Assembly: GCF_013284035.1 (NCBI RefSeq)
Contig: NZ_CP054141.1
Coordinates: 2,480,001-2,544,000, forward strand
DNA length: 64,000 bases
Origin: Flavobacterium sp. M31R6
Lineage (GTDB): Bacteria > Bacteroidota > Bacteroidia > Flavobacteriales > Flavobacteriaceae
Reading direction: 5' to 3'
The notes beneath the pieces were generated by a model that ran no database searches, was not told where the DNA came from, and saw only the letters and a program-made list of their open reading frames with translations. Shown here piece after piece: positions 52,656-62,419 of the stretch; the stretch's first letter is position 1; the number at the start of each line of letters is the position of its first letter. The translations under genes and the position numbers were made by a program.

Positions 52656-53681
52656 ATGGAAATAAATTTGATTAGCGATACGATTACCAAACCATCGGTT
52701 GAAATGTTGCAATACATGTTTAACGCTCAAGTGGGGGATGATGTGTACAAGCAAGATCCAACTGTTATTGCACTTGAAGCGAGATTGGCTGGGATGTTTG
52801 GTATGGAGGCGGGGCTTTTTTTTCCGTCAGGGACTATGGCAAATCAAACTGCGATTAAATTGCATACGCAGCCTGGGGAGCAATTGATTGCCGATAAATA
52901 TGCCCACGTGTATCATTATGAAGGTGGCGGTGTTTCGTTTAACAGCGGAGTTTCTTGCTGTTTACTGGATGGAGATAGAGGAATGATTACGGCCGAGCAA
53001 GTAGCCGGAGCGATAAATGACCCTGAGTTTTACCATAGCCCGTTAACGAGTTTGGTTTGTGTGGAAAACACCACGAATAAAGGGGGTGGAGCTTGTTATG
53101 ACTTGGAAGAATTAAAGAAAATAAAAGCAGTTTGCGATGCGAATAATTTAAAATTCCATTTGGATGGTGCCCGAATTTGGAATGCCGTGGTAGCCAAAAA
53201 GCAGCACCCAAGAGAGTTTGGGGCATTGTTTGATACGATTTCAGTTTGTTTATCGAAAGGATTGGGAGCGCCAATTGGTTCGGTTCTTTTGGCTGATAAA
53301 GCAACTATTCATAGAGCATTGCGTATTCGAAAAATATTGGGTGGTGGTATGCGTCAAGTGGGATATCTTGCGGCTGCAGGGAATTTTGCATTGGATAATA
53401 ATATTGCCAAATTAGTAGATGATCACAGAAGAGCCAGAGAAATTGCTGAAGTTTTGTCACGCCAACTATGGATAGGTAAAATAGAGCCGGTAGAAACTAA
53501 TATTCTGATTTTTGCGCTTCGTGAAGGCTTAAATGAAAAAGTTTTTATCGAGAAATTAAAAGAGAAAAATATTTTGATTAGCGCATTGGGACACGGAAAA
53601 CTGCGAATTGTGACGCATCTTGATTACAAAGAAGTGATGCATACTTATGTTTTGGAAACATTGCAGAAGATTACTCTTTAA
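52656..53681 (+). CDS. ltaE: Low-specificity L-threonine aldolase
   Basis: 341 residues, PLP fold type I. Starts INLISDTITKPSVEML, QVGDDVYKQDPTVIALEARL, EAGLFFPSGTMANQTAIKLH, HLDGARIWNA and SVCLSKGLGAPIGSVL, with Lys201 the Schiff-base lysine. It cleaves threonine or allo-threonine to glycine and acetaldehyde. Its stop codon overlaps the end of the convergent GNAT gene by four bases. Confidence 0.93.
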   Translation: MEINLISDTITKPSVEMLQYMFNAQVGDDVYKQDPTVIALEARLAGMFGMEAGLFFPSGTMANQTAIKLHTQPGEQLIADKYAHVYHYEGGGVSFNSGVSCCLLDGDRGMITAEQVAGAINDPEFYHSPLTSLVCVENTTNKGGGACYDLEELKKIKAVCDANNLKFHLDGARIWNAVVAKKQHPREFGALFDTISVCLSKGLGAPIGSVLLADKATIHRALRIRKILGGGMRQVGYLAAAGNFALDNNIAKLVDDHRRAREIAEVLSRQLWIGKIEPVETNILIFALREGLNEKVFIEKLKEKNILISALGHGKLRIVTHLDYKEVMHTYVLETLQKITL

Positions 53682-54115
53682 GGTGTTTTCATAAAATAGG
53701 AATATTCATTTTCATCATATATTGCAAAGCCTAGATCCTTATAAAGAGTTTGGGCTTTGTTTATTTTAAGAACACTAAGTTTTACTGGGATTTTCTTTGT
53801 GGATGATTCTTGGAGAATGGATTTTATTATTTGTCTTCCAATACCTATGTTTTGATAATTTGGAGCAACTTGAATTTGATGGATTTCAATTTCGGTGTTG
53901 CTTTCGGAAACTTTTAGAAGTCCGATTTTTTGCTCGTTTAACAGAATTATTTTGGCGTGTTCAAAATGATGGTTTATTCGACTTAAAAGATTCTCTTCGT
54001 TTACTTTCTTTCCAGCTTTAATGTAGTGTTCTACCATTGTCTCTTTGCGAAGCCAAAGGAGAAATTCAAGATCTTCCTTGGTTGCCTTTTTGAAAGTTAA
54101 CGCTTCTTGATTCAT
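53678..54115 (-). CDS. GNAT family N-acetyltransferase
   Basis: 145 residues. MNQEALTFKKATKEDLEFLL, IGLLKVSESNTEIEIHQIQV (the central beta strands), then APNYQNIGIGRQIIKSIL with the acetyl-CoA loop (QNIGIG), and LSVLKINKAQTLYKDLGFAI near the C-terminus, the standard N-x-A-xx-LYxxLGF end. Substrate unknown. Ends 4 nt inside the convergent ltaE gene. Confidence 0.88.
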   Translation of the reverse strand: MNQEALTFKKATKEDLEFLLWLRKETMVEHYIKAGKKVNEENLLSRINHHFEHAKIILLNEQKIGLLKVSESNTEIEIHQIQVAPNYQNIGIGRQIIKSILQESSTKKIPVKLSVLKINKAQTLYKDLGFAIYDENEYSYFMKTP

Positions 54116-54132
54116 GAGAGTAGAAAGGTTTG

Positions 54133-54205
54133 TTTTAAGTTTCAGGTTTCAAGTTTCACGTTTGGAACATGAAACTTGAAACATGTTTTTAACCTGAAAC
54201 AAAAT
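54133..54205. repeat. Nested inverted repeat of GTTTCA units
   Basis: Inner pair GTTTCAAGTTTCA (54146-54158) with TGAAACTTGAAAC (54170-54182), perfect 13 bp, loop 11; outer pair GTTTCAGGTT (54139-54148) with AACCTGAAAC (54191-54200). Lies between ybaB and the GNAT gene. Confidence 0.7.
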
Positions 54206-54207
54206 AT

Positions 54208-54528
54208 TTATTTAAACATATCTTCCATTCCTGGAATCATTGGCATATCCATTTTGGCAACGGCATCTAGTTCTGATTGGTTGATTTTTGCTGCTTTTTC
54301 TATCGCTTTATTCAGTACCAAAATCAAGTAATCTTCCAGTTGCTCCTTGTCTTCCAATAGTGAATCATCGATGGCGATTGATTTAATTTTGGTATTGGCG
54401 GTCAAAGTGACTTTCAATAAGTTGTCGCTACTTTGTTCGTCAATTAGTACGGTGTCTAAACGTTTTTTAGTATCTTCGATTTTTTGTTGGGTTTCTCTAA
54501 GTTTACCCATCATTCCCATTAAATCCAT
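54208..54528 (-). CDS. YbaB/EbfC family nucleoid-associated protein
   Basis: 106 residues from the ATG at 54528 ([20 protein letters not shown]), preferred to the upstream ATG at 54558 because YbaB proteins are about 105-110 residues and start at this point. Central region [20 protein letters not shown]-terminal Met-rich [13 protein letters not shown]. Small dimeric DNA-binding protein. In many bacteria the gene accompanies dnaX and recR; here it does not. Confidence 0.88.
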   Translation of the reverse strand: MDLMGMMGKLRETQQKIEDTKKRLDTVLIDEQSSDNLLKVTLTANTKIKSIAIDDSLLEDKEQLEDYLILVLNKAIEKAAKINQSELDAVAKMDMPMIPGMEDMFK

Positions 54529-54629
54529 TTTGGTGATTTTTAAATTATTGAAGGACAAAATTACTGAATTAGATTTTTATATACGTTAAATAAGGTTTAA
54601 AACGAATTCGTTTTAAAATCGCTTTGTGT

Positions 54630-54637
54630 TATTTTTG
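54630..54637 (+). promoter_or_regulatory. Candidate -7 element of the prolyl oligopeptidase gene
   Basis: TATTTTTG, 30 bases before the ATG at 54668. Confidence 0.35.
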
Positions 54638-54667
54638 CATTTTAAATACTAAAACCCCTCGCAAACA

Positions 54668-56728
54668 ATGCCAGAAAATAGTTTACCTCCCATAGCCAAA
54701 ATAATTCCTAAGAAATTAAAGAAATTTGGCGAAGTCAGAATCGATAATTATTTTTGGTTAAACGATAGGGAAAACCCCGAGGTTATTGATTATTTGAATC
54801 AAGAAAATGCCTATTATCAAGAAAAAACGGCGCATACCAAAGATTTTCAGGCAGCCCTTTTCGAAGAAATGAAAAGTCGGATTAAGGAAGATGACCAATC
54901 GGTTCCTTATTTGTACAATGGGTATTATTATATTACCCGATATGAAAAAGGGCAGGATTACCCGATTTATTCCCGAAAAAAGGAAAGTCTTTCGGCAAAG
55001 GAAGAAATACTCTTCAATTGCAATGAAATGGCAAAGGACAAGCCTTATTTTCAGTTGGGAGCATTGAGTATTAGCCCGGATAATAAATTGGCGCTTTTTA
55101 GTTATGATATCGTTGGGAGAAGAATTTATACCATTCAGATAAAAAATCTGGAAACCAATGAAATTCTTGAAGATAAAATAGAAAATGTTACTGGAAGCGC
55201 CGTTTGGGCGAATGATAACAAAACCATATTTTACTCGGATCAAGATGATGTTACTTTGCGTTCGCATAAAATTTTCAAACATAAATTAGGTGCAAAACAA
55301 GCTGACGATGTATTAGTTTATTTTGAAGAAGATGAAACTTTTAATGTAGAAATAGCAAAGTCCAAGTCACAAAAGTATTTGGCGATTGAATCTGATAGTA
55401 CTTTGACCACAGAATATCAAATTCTGGATGCTGATAATCCTGACGGCGAATTTAAAATTTTCCAAAAAAGGGTTAGAGGAATGGAATACAGTATCAGTCA
55501 TTTTGGGGATAGTTTTTATATTTTGACAAATAAAGATCAGGCAGAGAATTTTAAATTGATGAAAACTCCAGTTGGCAAGACTTCAAAAGCTAATTGGGTT
55601 GAAGTCATTGCACACAGAAAAGATGTTTTGCTGGAAGATATTGAGATATTCAAAGACTTTTTGGTAGTTGAGGAACGTGAAAACGGCTTGAATAAAATCC
55701 GAATTATGCCTTGGAGTGGAGAAGGGGAGTATTATCTTCCTTTTGAAAGTGAAACCTATACCGCTTATACGAGTTCTAATGTTGATTTTGATACCGATAT
55801 ATTGCGTTATGGATATCAGTCGATGACAACCCCTTCTTCGATTATTGATTTCAATATGAAGACTAAAGTCAAAGAAATCAAAAAAGAGCAAGAAGTACTT
55901 GGTGGAAAATTTGATAAAAATAATTATACTGAGGAACGTGTTTGGGCAACAGCAACAGATGGTGTAAAAATACCTATTTCGATGGTTTATAGAAAGGGTT
56001 TAAAGAAAGATGGCACAAATCCATTGCTTCAATATGCTTATGGTTCTTACGGCCATTCTATGGATGCTACATTTTCGTCGACAAGGCTGACTTTACTGGA
56101 CAGAGGCTTTATTTTTGCCATTGCGCACATACGAGGCGGCGAAGATTTGGGAAGACAATGGTATGAAGATGGAAAATTATTGAAAAAGAAAAATACATTT
56201 ACTGATTTTATAGATTGTTCAAAATTTTTAATAGCCGAAAAATACACTTCACCACAACATTTGTATGCCGAAGGAGGTTCGGCCGGTGGTTTGTTGATGG
56301 GAGTTGTTGTCAATGAAGCTCCTGAATTATACAAGGGGGTTATCGCACAAGTAGCTTTTGTGGACGTTATAACTACGATGCTTGACGATAGTATTCCACT
56401 TACAACGGGAGAATATGATGAATGGGGGAATCCGAATGTTCGAAAATATTATGACTATATGCTTTCCTATTCCCCATACGATAATGTATTGCCACAAAAA
56501 TATCCAAATATGTATGTGTCAACAGGATTACATGATTCTCAGGTACAGTATTGGGAACCAGCTAAATGGGTGGCTAAATTACGTGCTTTGAAAACAGATA
56601 ATAATCTCCTGTTTTTGGATACAAATATGGATGCAGGGCATGGAGGAGCATCTGGTCGCTTTGAAGCCATTAAGGAATTAGCAAAAGAGTATAGTTTTTT
56701 ATTAGATTTAGAGAAAATTGAAAACTAA
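54668..56728 (+). CDS. Prolyl oligopeptidase family serine protease (S9A, oligopeptidase B-like)
   Basis: 686 residues. N-terminal beta-propeller (YFWLNDRENPEVIDYLNQEN, DYPIYSRKKESL, TLTTEYQILDADNPDGEF) and C-terminal alpha/beta-hydrolase with YGSYGHSMDATFSSTRLTLL, AHIRGGEDLGRQWYEDGKLL, catalytic Ser near 537 in GGSAGGLLMGVVVNEAPELY, Asp in LHDSQVQYWEPAKWVAKLRA and His in DAGHGGASGRFE. No signal peptide, so cytoplasmic as in oligopeptidase B (PtrB), which cleaves peptides after basic residues. Specificity not provable by eye. Confidence 0.92.
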   Translation: MPENSLPPIAKIIPKKLKKFGEVRIDNYFWLNDRENPEVIDYLNQENAYYQEKTAHTKDFQAALFEEMKSRIKEDDQSVPYLYNGYYYITRYEKGQDYPIYSRKKESLSAKEEILFNCNEMAKDKPYFQLGALSISPDNKLALFSYDIVGRRIYTIQIKNLETNEILEDKIENVTGSAVWANDNKTIFYSDQDDVTLRSHKIFKHKLGAKQADDVLVYFEEDETFNVEIAKSKSQKYLAIESDSTLTTEYQILDADNPDGEFKIFQKRVRGMEYSISHFGDSFYILTNKDQAENFKLMKTPVGKTSKANWVEVIAHRKDVLLEDIEIFKDFLVVEERENGLNKIRIMPWSGEGEYYLPFESETYTAYTSSNVDFDTDILRYGYQSMTTPSSIIDFNMKTKVKEIKKEQEVLGGKFDKNNYTEERVWATATDGVKIPISMVYRKGLKKDGTNPLLQYAYGSYGHSMDATFSSTRLTLLDRGFIFAIAHIRGGEDLGRQWYEDGKLLKKKNTFTDFIDCSKFLIAEKYTSPQHLYAEGGSAGGLLMGVVVNEAPELYKGVIAQVAFVDVITTMLDDSIPLTTGEYDEWGNPNVRKYYDYMLSYSPYDNVLPQKYPNMYVSTGLHDSQVQYWEPAKWVAKLRALKTDNNLLFLDTNMDAGHGGASGRFEAIKELAKEYSFLLDLEKIEN

Positions 56729-56751
56729 TTAGATTTTTTTTGTTAGATTTG
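56718..56751 (+). promoter_or_regulatory. Candidate promoter of the cysteine synthase family gene
   Basis: TTG at 56718-56720 and TAGATTTG at 56744-56751 with a spacing of 23 bases, 50 bases before the start codon. The -7 matches TAnnTTTG; spacing is at the long end. Confidence 0.4.
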
Positions 56752-56801
56752 CATCATATCGGGGTAAATTAAAAAAATGCTCTTAGATAAACTATTTTTT
56801 T

Positions 56802-57842
56802 ATGAAAGAAGAAATAAATGCTTATAATAATGTTTTAGAGTTAATAGGTAATACTCCACTTATTAGGCTAAATAGTATAACCGAGAATTTAAAGGGTAAT
56901 TTCTACGCTAAGGTTGAGTCCTTTAATCCGGGTCATTCTTCGAAAGATAGAATTGCTTTATATATTATCGAAGAAGCAGAAAAGCAAGGAATTTTATCAC
57001 CTGGAGATACCATAATCGAAACTACCTCTGGAAATACCGGTTTTAGTTTGGCAATGGTTAGTATTATAAAAGGATACAATTGTATACTGGCGGTAAGTTC
57101 AAAATCTTCAAAAGATAAGATTGATATGTTAAGGAGCTTGGGGGCGAAAGTATATGTTTGCCCGGCACACGTTTCTGCAGACGACGATCGATCTTATTAT
57201 AATGTAGCCAAGCGCTTGCATGAAGAAACTAAAGGATCTGTTTATATCAATCAATATTTTAATCAATTAAATATTGATGCACATTATAAGTCGACTGGAC
57301 CAGAAATTTGGAAACAAACAAATGGTCACATTACACATCTAGTAGCTTGTAGCGGAACTGGAGGAACAATTTCTGGGACGGCTAAGTACTTGAAAGAGCA
57401 AAATCCTAATGTTAAGATACTTGGTGTTGATGCTTTTGGTTCTGTTTTAAAAAAATACCACGAAACTAAAGAATTTGATAATGATGAAATCTACCCTTAT
57501 AGAATAGAAGGTTTAGGGAAAAATTTGATCCCATCTGCTACAGATTTTGATATTATAGATAAATTTATCAAAGTATCCGACGAGGAAAGTGCTCACTCTG
57601 CAAGAGAGATCACCAGAAAAGAGGGTTTATTTGTTGGTTATACTTCAGGTGCAGTAATGCAGGCAATAAAGCAATATGCTGAAGAAGGAGAGTTTGACGA
57701 AAATAGTAATGTTGTTGCTATTTTTCCTGATCATGGTTCTCGTTATATGAGTAAAGTGTTTAGTGATGAATGGATGAATGACCAAGGATTTTTTGACAGT
57801 ATTAATGAAGAAGAAGTACAGAAAGTTGAATTTATAAAATAA
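56802..57842 (+). CDS. PLP-dependent cysteine synthase family protein
   Basis: 346 residues. [28 protein letters not shown] with the PLP lysine at Lys48 (SSKDR), [19 protein letters not shown], the PLP-phosphate loop [15 protein letters not shown], and [15 protein letters not shown]. Members include O-acetylserine sulfhydrylase (CysK) and cystathionine beta-synthase; this has no CBS regulatory domain, and the sequence cannot decide between CysK and related enzymes. A terminator follows. Confidence 0.9.
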   Translation: MKEEINAYNNVLELIGNTPLIRLNSITENLKGNFYAKVESFNPGHSSKDRIALYIIEEAEKQGILSPGDTIIETTSGNTGFSLAMVSIIKGYNCILAVSSKSSKDKIDMLRSLGAKVYVCPAHVSADDDRSYYNVAKRLHEETKGSVYINQYFNQLNIDAHYKSTGPEIWKQTNGHITHLVACSGTGGTISGTAKYLKEQNPNVKILGVDAFGSVLKKYHETKEFDNDEIYPYRIEGLGKNLIPSATDFDIIDKFIKVSDEESAHSAREITRKEGLFVGYTSGAVMQAIKQYAEEGEFDENSNVVAIFPDHGSRYMSKVFSDEWMNDQGFFDSINEEEVQKVEFIK

Positions 57843-58257
57843 GAATCAACTTATTCAATATAAAAACTCCGGTTTAGAAATAGCTGGAGTTTTTTTGTGG
57901 CTATTAGTGATCTATTTAAAAGACGTTTTTTTTAGAGAAATTTATTTATACCAAAATCCGGACTAAAGATTTATTTTTCAAAAGAATGGACAAGGAAGAA
58001 CATCTTTAGCGCTAAAATTTTATTTAATCAATAGTTGCAATAATGTTATTTTTTATGTTTAAATAATTCATATATTTCTTTTAAATTTGATAAAAAAATG
58101 TAATAATTATAAGTCTTTTTGTTTGTTTTGTGGATTTTAAACGATTTTTTTAACATTTTATCGGGATATTTAGGCTCTTGCTAGATCAATCCTTAGATTT
58201 GAGATTAATAAATGATAATCGCAATTATTTATTCCGCAAATTCTAAACCTACAACTT
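57843..58257. other. Gap upstream of the LamG protein gene
   Basis: 415 bases. After the terminator at 57862-57894 it is A/T-rich. A TAGATTTG at 58194-58201, 56 bases before the ATG, is a plausible -7 element. The rest shows no coding signal. Confidence 0.5.
57862..57894 (+). terminator. Terminator of the cysteine synthase family gene
   Basis: AAAAACTCC at 57862-57870 and GGAGTTTTT at 57886-57894, then T's. Confidence 0.75.
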
Positions 58258-59373
58258 ATGAAAAAAATGACACTTCTTACAGTAGTGTTTGTATTTACTT
58301 TCTCAATCAACGCCCAAACAGCAATCCAAGAGTTTGATTTTAATGGTACCCTTAGCAATACAAAAAATGAAATTTCATTTTCGGGTAAAGCTACGTTTGT
58401 AAATGATAGAGCTGGTGTTCCTAATAGTGCAATACGTCTTTCAAATAGTTATATCGAAGCAATGGTGCTTAATTTACCGCCAGCCAATTCCTCAAGAACA
58501 GTTTCCATTTGGGTAAAATATAATGACGTAACAAAAGCAAATTATATTTGGGGCTATGGTTCCTTATATAACGCACGTTATTTTGGTTTATTACAACAAA
58601 TCGCAACGGATTCTAAATCGGATTTAAATCTCGCTGGATGTGGAGATGAAAACGATGTTATTGTGTCCACCGCAGTTTCTTCAAATATTTGGTACAATTA
58701 CATAGTAACTTATGATGGGTTTACTTCAAAGATTTATAGAAATGGGGAACTGATTAAGTCCTCCATAAGTCCTAGAAAATTGACTTCAGGTATTGTTTTT
58801 TCAATTGGTAAAAAGGGTCCATCTGTAAGTATTAATGCTGATATTGATGATTTAAAAATATATGATGTTGCCTTGTCAGACGAACAAATTGTTACGTTAT
58901 ACAAAGGCAATTCTTCTTTGATAACAAAAAATGTTGCAACAACTAGTATAACCTCCGTAGTAGGAGAAACAAAAACAGTATTGGCTGTCCCGGTAACAGA
59001 AAGTAAAATCAGGTCTTCTGAAATTTATTCAATAAAAGGTATAAAAGTATTTGCTGGCAATACTAATGTAATTGACATCAGTTCAATTCTAGATGGAACT
59101 TATTTGTTGGAAATCGCTAATAAAACACAAAGTTTAGCTGATAAAAAAATAAGCTCAAATTTGCACAAAATGGAAGAGGCAAAGACTGTATTAACTGTTC
59201 CTTTAACAGAAGGAGGAATCAAGTCTTTTGAAATATACTCGCCTAAAGGAGCAAAGGTATTTGCAGCTAATGCAAGTGTAATTGATATTAGTTCGATTCC
59301 AGAAGGAACTTATTCGTTGAAAATTAGGAATACAGGACAAAGCCCAAATGATAAAATAATATCGTCTAATTGA
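58258..59373 (+). CDS. Secreted LamG-domain protein with two tandem T9SS-like C-terminal repeats
   Basis: 371 residues. Signal peptide MKKMTLLTVVFVFTFSINAQ, then a concanavalin-A-like/LamG domain at about 22-220 (AIQEFDFNGTLSNT, VSIWVKYND, NIWYNYIVTYDGF, ADIDDLKIYDVALSDEQIVT). The last 140 residues hold two copies of a 60-70 residue unit (about 237-305 and 308-371), each with KTVL.VP.TE..I.S.EIYS..G.KVF.., NVIDISS..EGTYLLEI and KIISSN. The unit resembles the type A sorting domain recognised by type IX secretion in Bacteroidota, but the canonical TSS signal would normally occur once. Probably secreted or surface-attached; ligand unknown. Confidence 0.8.
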   Translation: MKKMTLLTVVFVFTFSINAQTAIQEFDFNGTLSNTKNEISFSGKATFVNDRAGVPNSAIRLSNSYIEAMVLNLPPANSSRTVSIWVKYNDVTKANYIWGYGSLYNARYFGLLQQIATDSKSDLNLAGCGDENDVIVSTAVSSNIWYNYIVTYDGFTSKIYRNGELIKSSISPRKLTSGIVFSIGKKGPSVSINADIDDLKIYDVALSDEQIVTLYKGNSSLITKNVATTSITSVVGETKTVLAVPVTESKIRSSEIYSIKGIKVFAGNTNVIDISSILDGTYLLEIANKTQSLADKKISSNLHKMEEAKTVLTVPLTEGGIKSFEIYSPKGAKVFAANASVIDISSIPEGTYSLKIRNTGQSPNDKIISSN

Positions 59374-59411
59374 TTTGATTCGGATCAAAATAATTTAGAG
59401 TAGACATAATT

Positions 59412-59449
59412 AAAAAAGGTTGATGTAGTTATTGCATCAACCTTTTTTT
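59412..59449 (+). terminator. Terminator of the LamG gene
   Basis: AAAAAAGGTTGATG at 59412-59425 pairs with CATCAACCTTTTTT at 59435-59448, 14-bp stem, followed by T. Confidence 0.85.
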
Positions 59450-59514
59450 GAAACTTGTCGAATGTAATCTGCCTTTTCTTTGATTAATTAGGTGATTACT
59501 TTATGGTAAAAAAA

Positions 59515-59541
59515 AAAACTCTAGAGAGATTCTAGAGTTTT
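59515..59541 (-). terminator. Terminator of the yebC gene
   Basis: AAAACTCTAGA at 59515-59525 and TCTAGAGTTTT at 59531-59541, loop of five; on the minus strand followed by a long T run. Confidence 0.85.
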
Positions 59542-59566
59542 ATAAGTTTTTTATTAGATGAATTTA

Positions 59567-60277
59567 TTATTCTTCCATAGTATGATAAACGTTCATAACG
59601 TCATCGTCTTCTTCCATTTTTTCAATTAATTTCTCAACATCGGCCATTTCGGCTTCTGTTAATTTTTTAGTAATCTGTGGAATTCTTTCAAAACCAGAGG
59701 ACAATATTTCTAATTTTCTGCTTTCTAATTCTTTTTGGATAGTTCCAAAACTTCCAAAAGGAGCGTAAATTAAAATTCCGTCTTCGTCTTCGAAAACTTC
59801 TTCAGCTCCAAAATCAATTAGTTCAAGTTCTAATTCTTCTGGATCAATACCTTCTTTTGGGATTCTAAAATTACAAGTATGGTCAAACATGAATTCTACA
59901 GAACCTTGAGTTCCCATAGTTCCATTGCATTTGTTGAAATAACTTCTAACGTTTGCAACAGTCCTATTGTTGTTATCCGTAGCAGTTTCAATTAAAAGTG
60001 CAATTCCGTGAGGAGCATAACCTTCAAATAATACTTCTTTATAGTTGGCAGTGTCTTTATCGGTAGCTTTTTTGATAGCGCGTTCGACATTTTCTTTAGG
60101 CATGTTGGCTGCCTTGGCATTTTGAATTACGGCTCTTAGTCTTGAATTGGCTTCAGGATTTGGACCACCTTCTTTTACCGCCATTACAATATCTTTACCA
60201 ATTCTGGTAAAGGCTTTGGCCATTGCAGACCAACGTTTCATTTTTCTACCTTTTCGGAACTCAAATGCTCTTCCCAT
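59567..60277 (-). CDS. YebC/PmpR family transcriptional regulator
   Basis: 236 residues, full length. MGRAFEFRKGRKMKRWSAMA, KAFTRIGKDIVMAVKEGGPN, MPKENVERAIKKATDK and YKEVLFEGYAPHGIALLIET, then GSVEFMFDH and a variable acidic C-terminus ending MEEDDDVMNVYHTMEE. Family members bind DNA and act as transcription factors, and some rescue ribosomes stalled at prolines. Downstream of the S41 protease gene on the same strand, 88 nt away. Confidence 0.93.
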   Translation of the reverse strand: MGRAFEFRKGRKMKRWSAMAKAFTRIGKDIVMAVKEGGPNPEANSRLRAVIQNAKAANMPKENVERAIKKATDKDTANYKEVLFEGYAPHGIALLIETATDNNNRTVANVRSYFNKCNGTMGTQGSVEFMFDHTCNFRIPKEGIDPEELELELIDFGAEEVFEDEDGILIYAPFGSFGTIQKELESRKLEILSSGFERIPQITKKLTEAEMADVEKLIEKMEEDDDVMNVYHTMEE

Positions 60278-60365
60278 TTCTTATTGTTATTTTGAATTGC
60301 AAAAATACAGCTATTCCTTATTTATCCAAAAGCCTATGGAAAATCTTTTGCAAAATAGTGTGTAA

Positions 60366-62411
60366 TTAATTCGGTTTATTTTGTTTTAATGTTTTGTAAT
60401 CAGCTATAATGGCTATCGCTTCGTTAAGATAGTGATTGGATTTTAAATTATCAAGTTGCATTTTGTTGTACTCGATAAGTGAAGGATAAATTTCAAGTAA
60501 TGATTTGTTGTATTCTGAATTGGATACATTTAAATTCAAATCATCTGCTTTGAAATTATTGATTTCTTCGGATAAATTGTTAATGTTATTTTGGTTTTCA
60601 AAAACTGCTTCCAATGTCATTGGAATTTCAAATTTGGATTTCTTTATTACGGCATCAATCTTCGAATTTAGAGCAATAATGGAATTGAAATAAGGGTCTT
60701 GAGCTACTCTAATTCTACTTTTTTGGGCAAGAGATTCAATTAGCTCATTACTTACATAGGGTGTAAAGCGAATTCTTGAATTTAAGCTTTCATTTTTTAA
60801 AGCTGTTGGAAATCCGCTTTCTTTTTGAAAAACATCTTGATAGATTGTTGGAATTTGCACATCTGGTATAACTCCAACGGCTTGATGACTTTTTCCGGTG
60901 ATTCTGTAAAATTTACTGATGGTCAGTTTTACAAAATGTTGATCGTCATTTTTTTCCAAAGGAACAATAGTTTGCATGGTAGCTTTTCCTAGGGAAGTGC
61001 TTCCTATCAAAAGTGCTCGGTTGTAATCTTGCATGATTGAGGCAAAAAACTCGCTTGCTGAGGCTGAATTTCCATTAATGATAATAACAATTGAACCTTT
61101 GTAAATAACACCTCTATACGGGTCATTTATCACAGATAGTTCTTTTTTATTGTCAACGACTATAGATATTGGTCCGTAGTCAATAAATAAGCCGGCTAAT
61201 TTTACAGCTTCTTCCATAGATCCACCTCCATTGTCCGTCAAATCAAGAACCAATCCTTTGATATTGTCTTTCATTAATTTAATGGTTTCTTTGGCAACAT
61301 CTTGGGCACAGCCTTTACTGTTTCCTCCTTCAAAATTTGAGTAGAAACTAGGTATTTTTATGTAACCTATTTTGGAGTCTTTATCAATTATGAAGCTATA
61401 TACTGTATTTTCTTCGTCTTTTAGAACTTGTTTTTCAATATTTACCTTGAAACTCTTTCCAGAATTTCGTTTGATGGTTAATGTTATATTGGTATTCAAT
61501 TCTGATGACATTAGAGTAGCTATGGATTCCAGAGAGGAACAGGAAACTTCAAGTGTTTCTTTTTGATTGGAAACTGCAATAATTTGATCTCCTTTTTTGA
61601 TTTTTCCAGTTCTAAATGCTGGTCCATTAGGGTCTATTTCGTCTACAATAATTTCATTTTTATCATTTAGACTGACGTCCAATCCTAATGAAAGTCTTTC
61701 TTTGGATAAAGTAGATACAAAACTTGATTTAGTGTCGTTACTGAAATAATTGGTATGAGGGTCAAAATAGTTGCAAAAAATATTAAAAAGATTGTCTTCG
61801 AATGATTTGCCATCGGAAAGTAAAGCATTGATTTTGCAAAGTTCATTTTCGATAATACTCTTTTTGGATGTATGACTCATCGAATTAAAATTGAGTTTCA
61901 ACGAATCTAAGTTTTTGCTTTTTTCAGAGATATCATTGAATACTTCAAACCTGATTTTTTTATTTAAGGCTTTTTCAACGTCGTTCTCTTTCAAATAAAA
62001 ATTAAAGTCTCTTTGTTTGAATCGAATCGTATCTTTTATATTGAAATCAATAGTTTCTCGGTTGAGTTTTTCTAAAATGGATTTATTTCTCAGCAGTGAT
62101 TTTTTATACTCATTTTTTATATCCGTTATAAAAAAGCAATCTTTCTTCAAGATGAGATTATCCAGATTGAGTTTGTATTTCTTGGACAGTGTATCAACCT
62201 GTGATTTTAAAAAAATGTTTCTGGAGGGATCTAATTCATCAAATAGTTCATCAAAAAGATAAGCCGATAAACTGTCGTTTACCGGCTTTGGACTAAAGTG
62301 CTCTTTTTGGAGTAATTTATTTATTTTGAATAAAATGTCACAACTTGTATCACTATTTTGCGCAAATAGAGAGAATGTAGAAAACAGAAACACAAATGTG
62401 ATTTTTTTCAT
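60366..62411 (-). CDS. Carboxy-terminal processing protease (S41, Prc/tail-specific type)
   Basis: 681 residues with signal MKKITFVFLFSTFSLFAQN. N-terminal helical domain (FDELFDELDPSRNIFLKSQV is typical of tail-specific proteases), PDZ domain at about 235-320 (LGLDVSLNDKNEIIVDEIDP, GPAFRTGKIKKGDQIIAV), and the peptidase core with NGNSASASEFFASIMQDY (catalytic Ser) and STSLGKATMQ (catalytic Lys region). It degrades or trims periplasmic proteins. gcvT starts just 8 nt upstream, so the two share a transcript, although their roles are unrelated. Confidence 0.9.
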   Translation of the reverse strand: MKKITFVFLFSTFSLFAQNSDTSCDILFKINKLLQKEHFSPKPVNDSLSAYLFDELFDELDPSRNIFLKSQVDTLSKKYKLNLDNLILKKDCFFITDIKNEYKKSLLRNKSILEKLNRETIDFNIKDTIRFKQRDFNFYLKENDVEKALNKKIRFEVFNDISEKSKNLDSLKLNFNSMSHTSKKSIIENELCKINALLSDGKSFEDNLFNIFCNYFDPHTNYFSNDTKSSFVSTLSKERLSLGLDVSLNDKNEIIVDEIDPNGPAFRTGKIKKGDQIIAVSNQKETLEVSCSSLESIATLMSSELNTNITLTIKRNSGKSFKVNIEKQVLKDEENTVYSFIIDKDSKIGYIKIPSFYSNFEGGNSKGCAQDVAKETIKLMKDNIKGLVLDLTDNGGGSMEEAVKLAGLFIDYGPISIVVDNKKELSVINDPYRGVIYKGSIVIIINGNSASASEFFASIMQDYNRALLIGSTSLGKATMQTIVPLEKNDDQHFVKLTISKFYRITGKSHQAVGVIPDVQIPTIYQDVFQKESGFPTALKNESLNSRIRFTPYVSNELIESLAQKSRIRVAQDPYFNSIIALNSKIDAVIKKSKFEIPMTLEAVFENQNNINNLSEEINNFKADDLNLNVSNSEYNKSLLEIYPSLIEYNKMQLDNLKSNHYLNEAIAIIADYKTLKQNKPN

Positions 62412-62419
62412 AGAAATAT

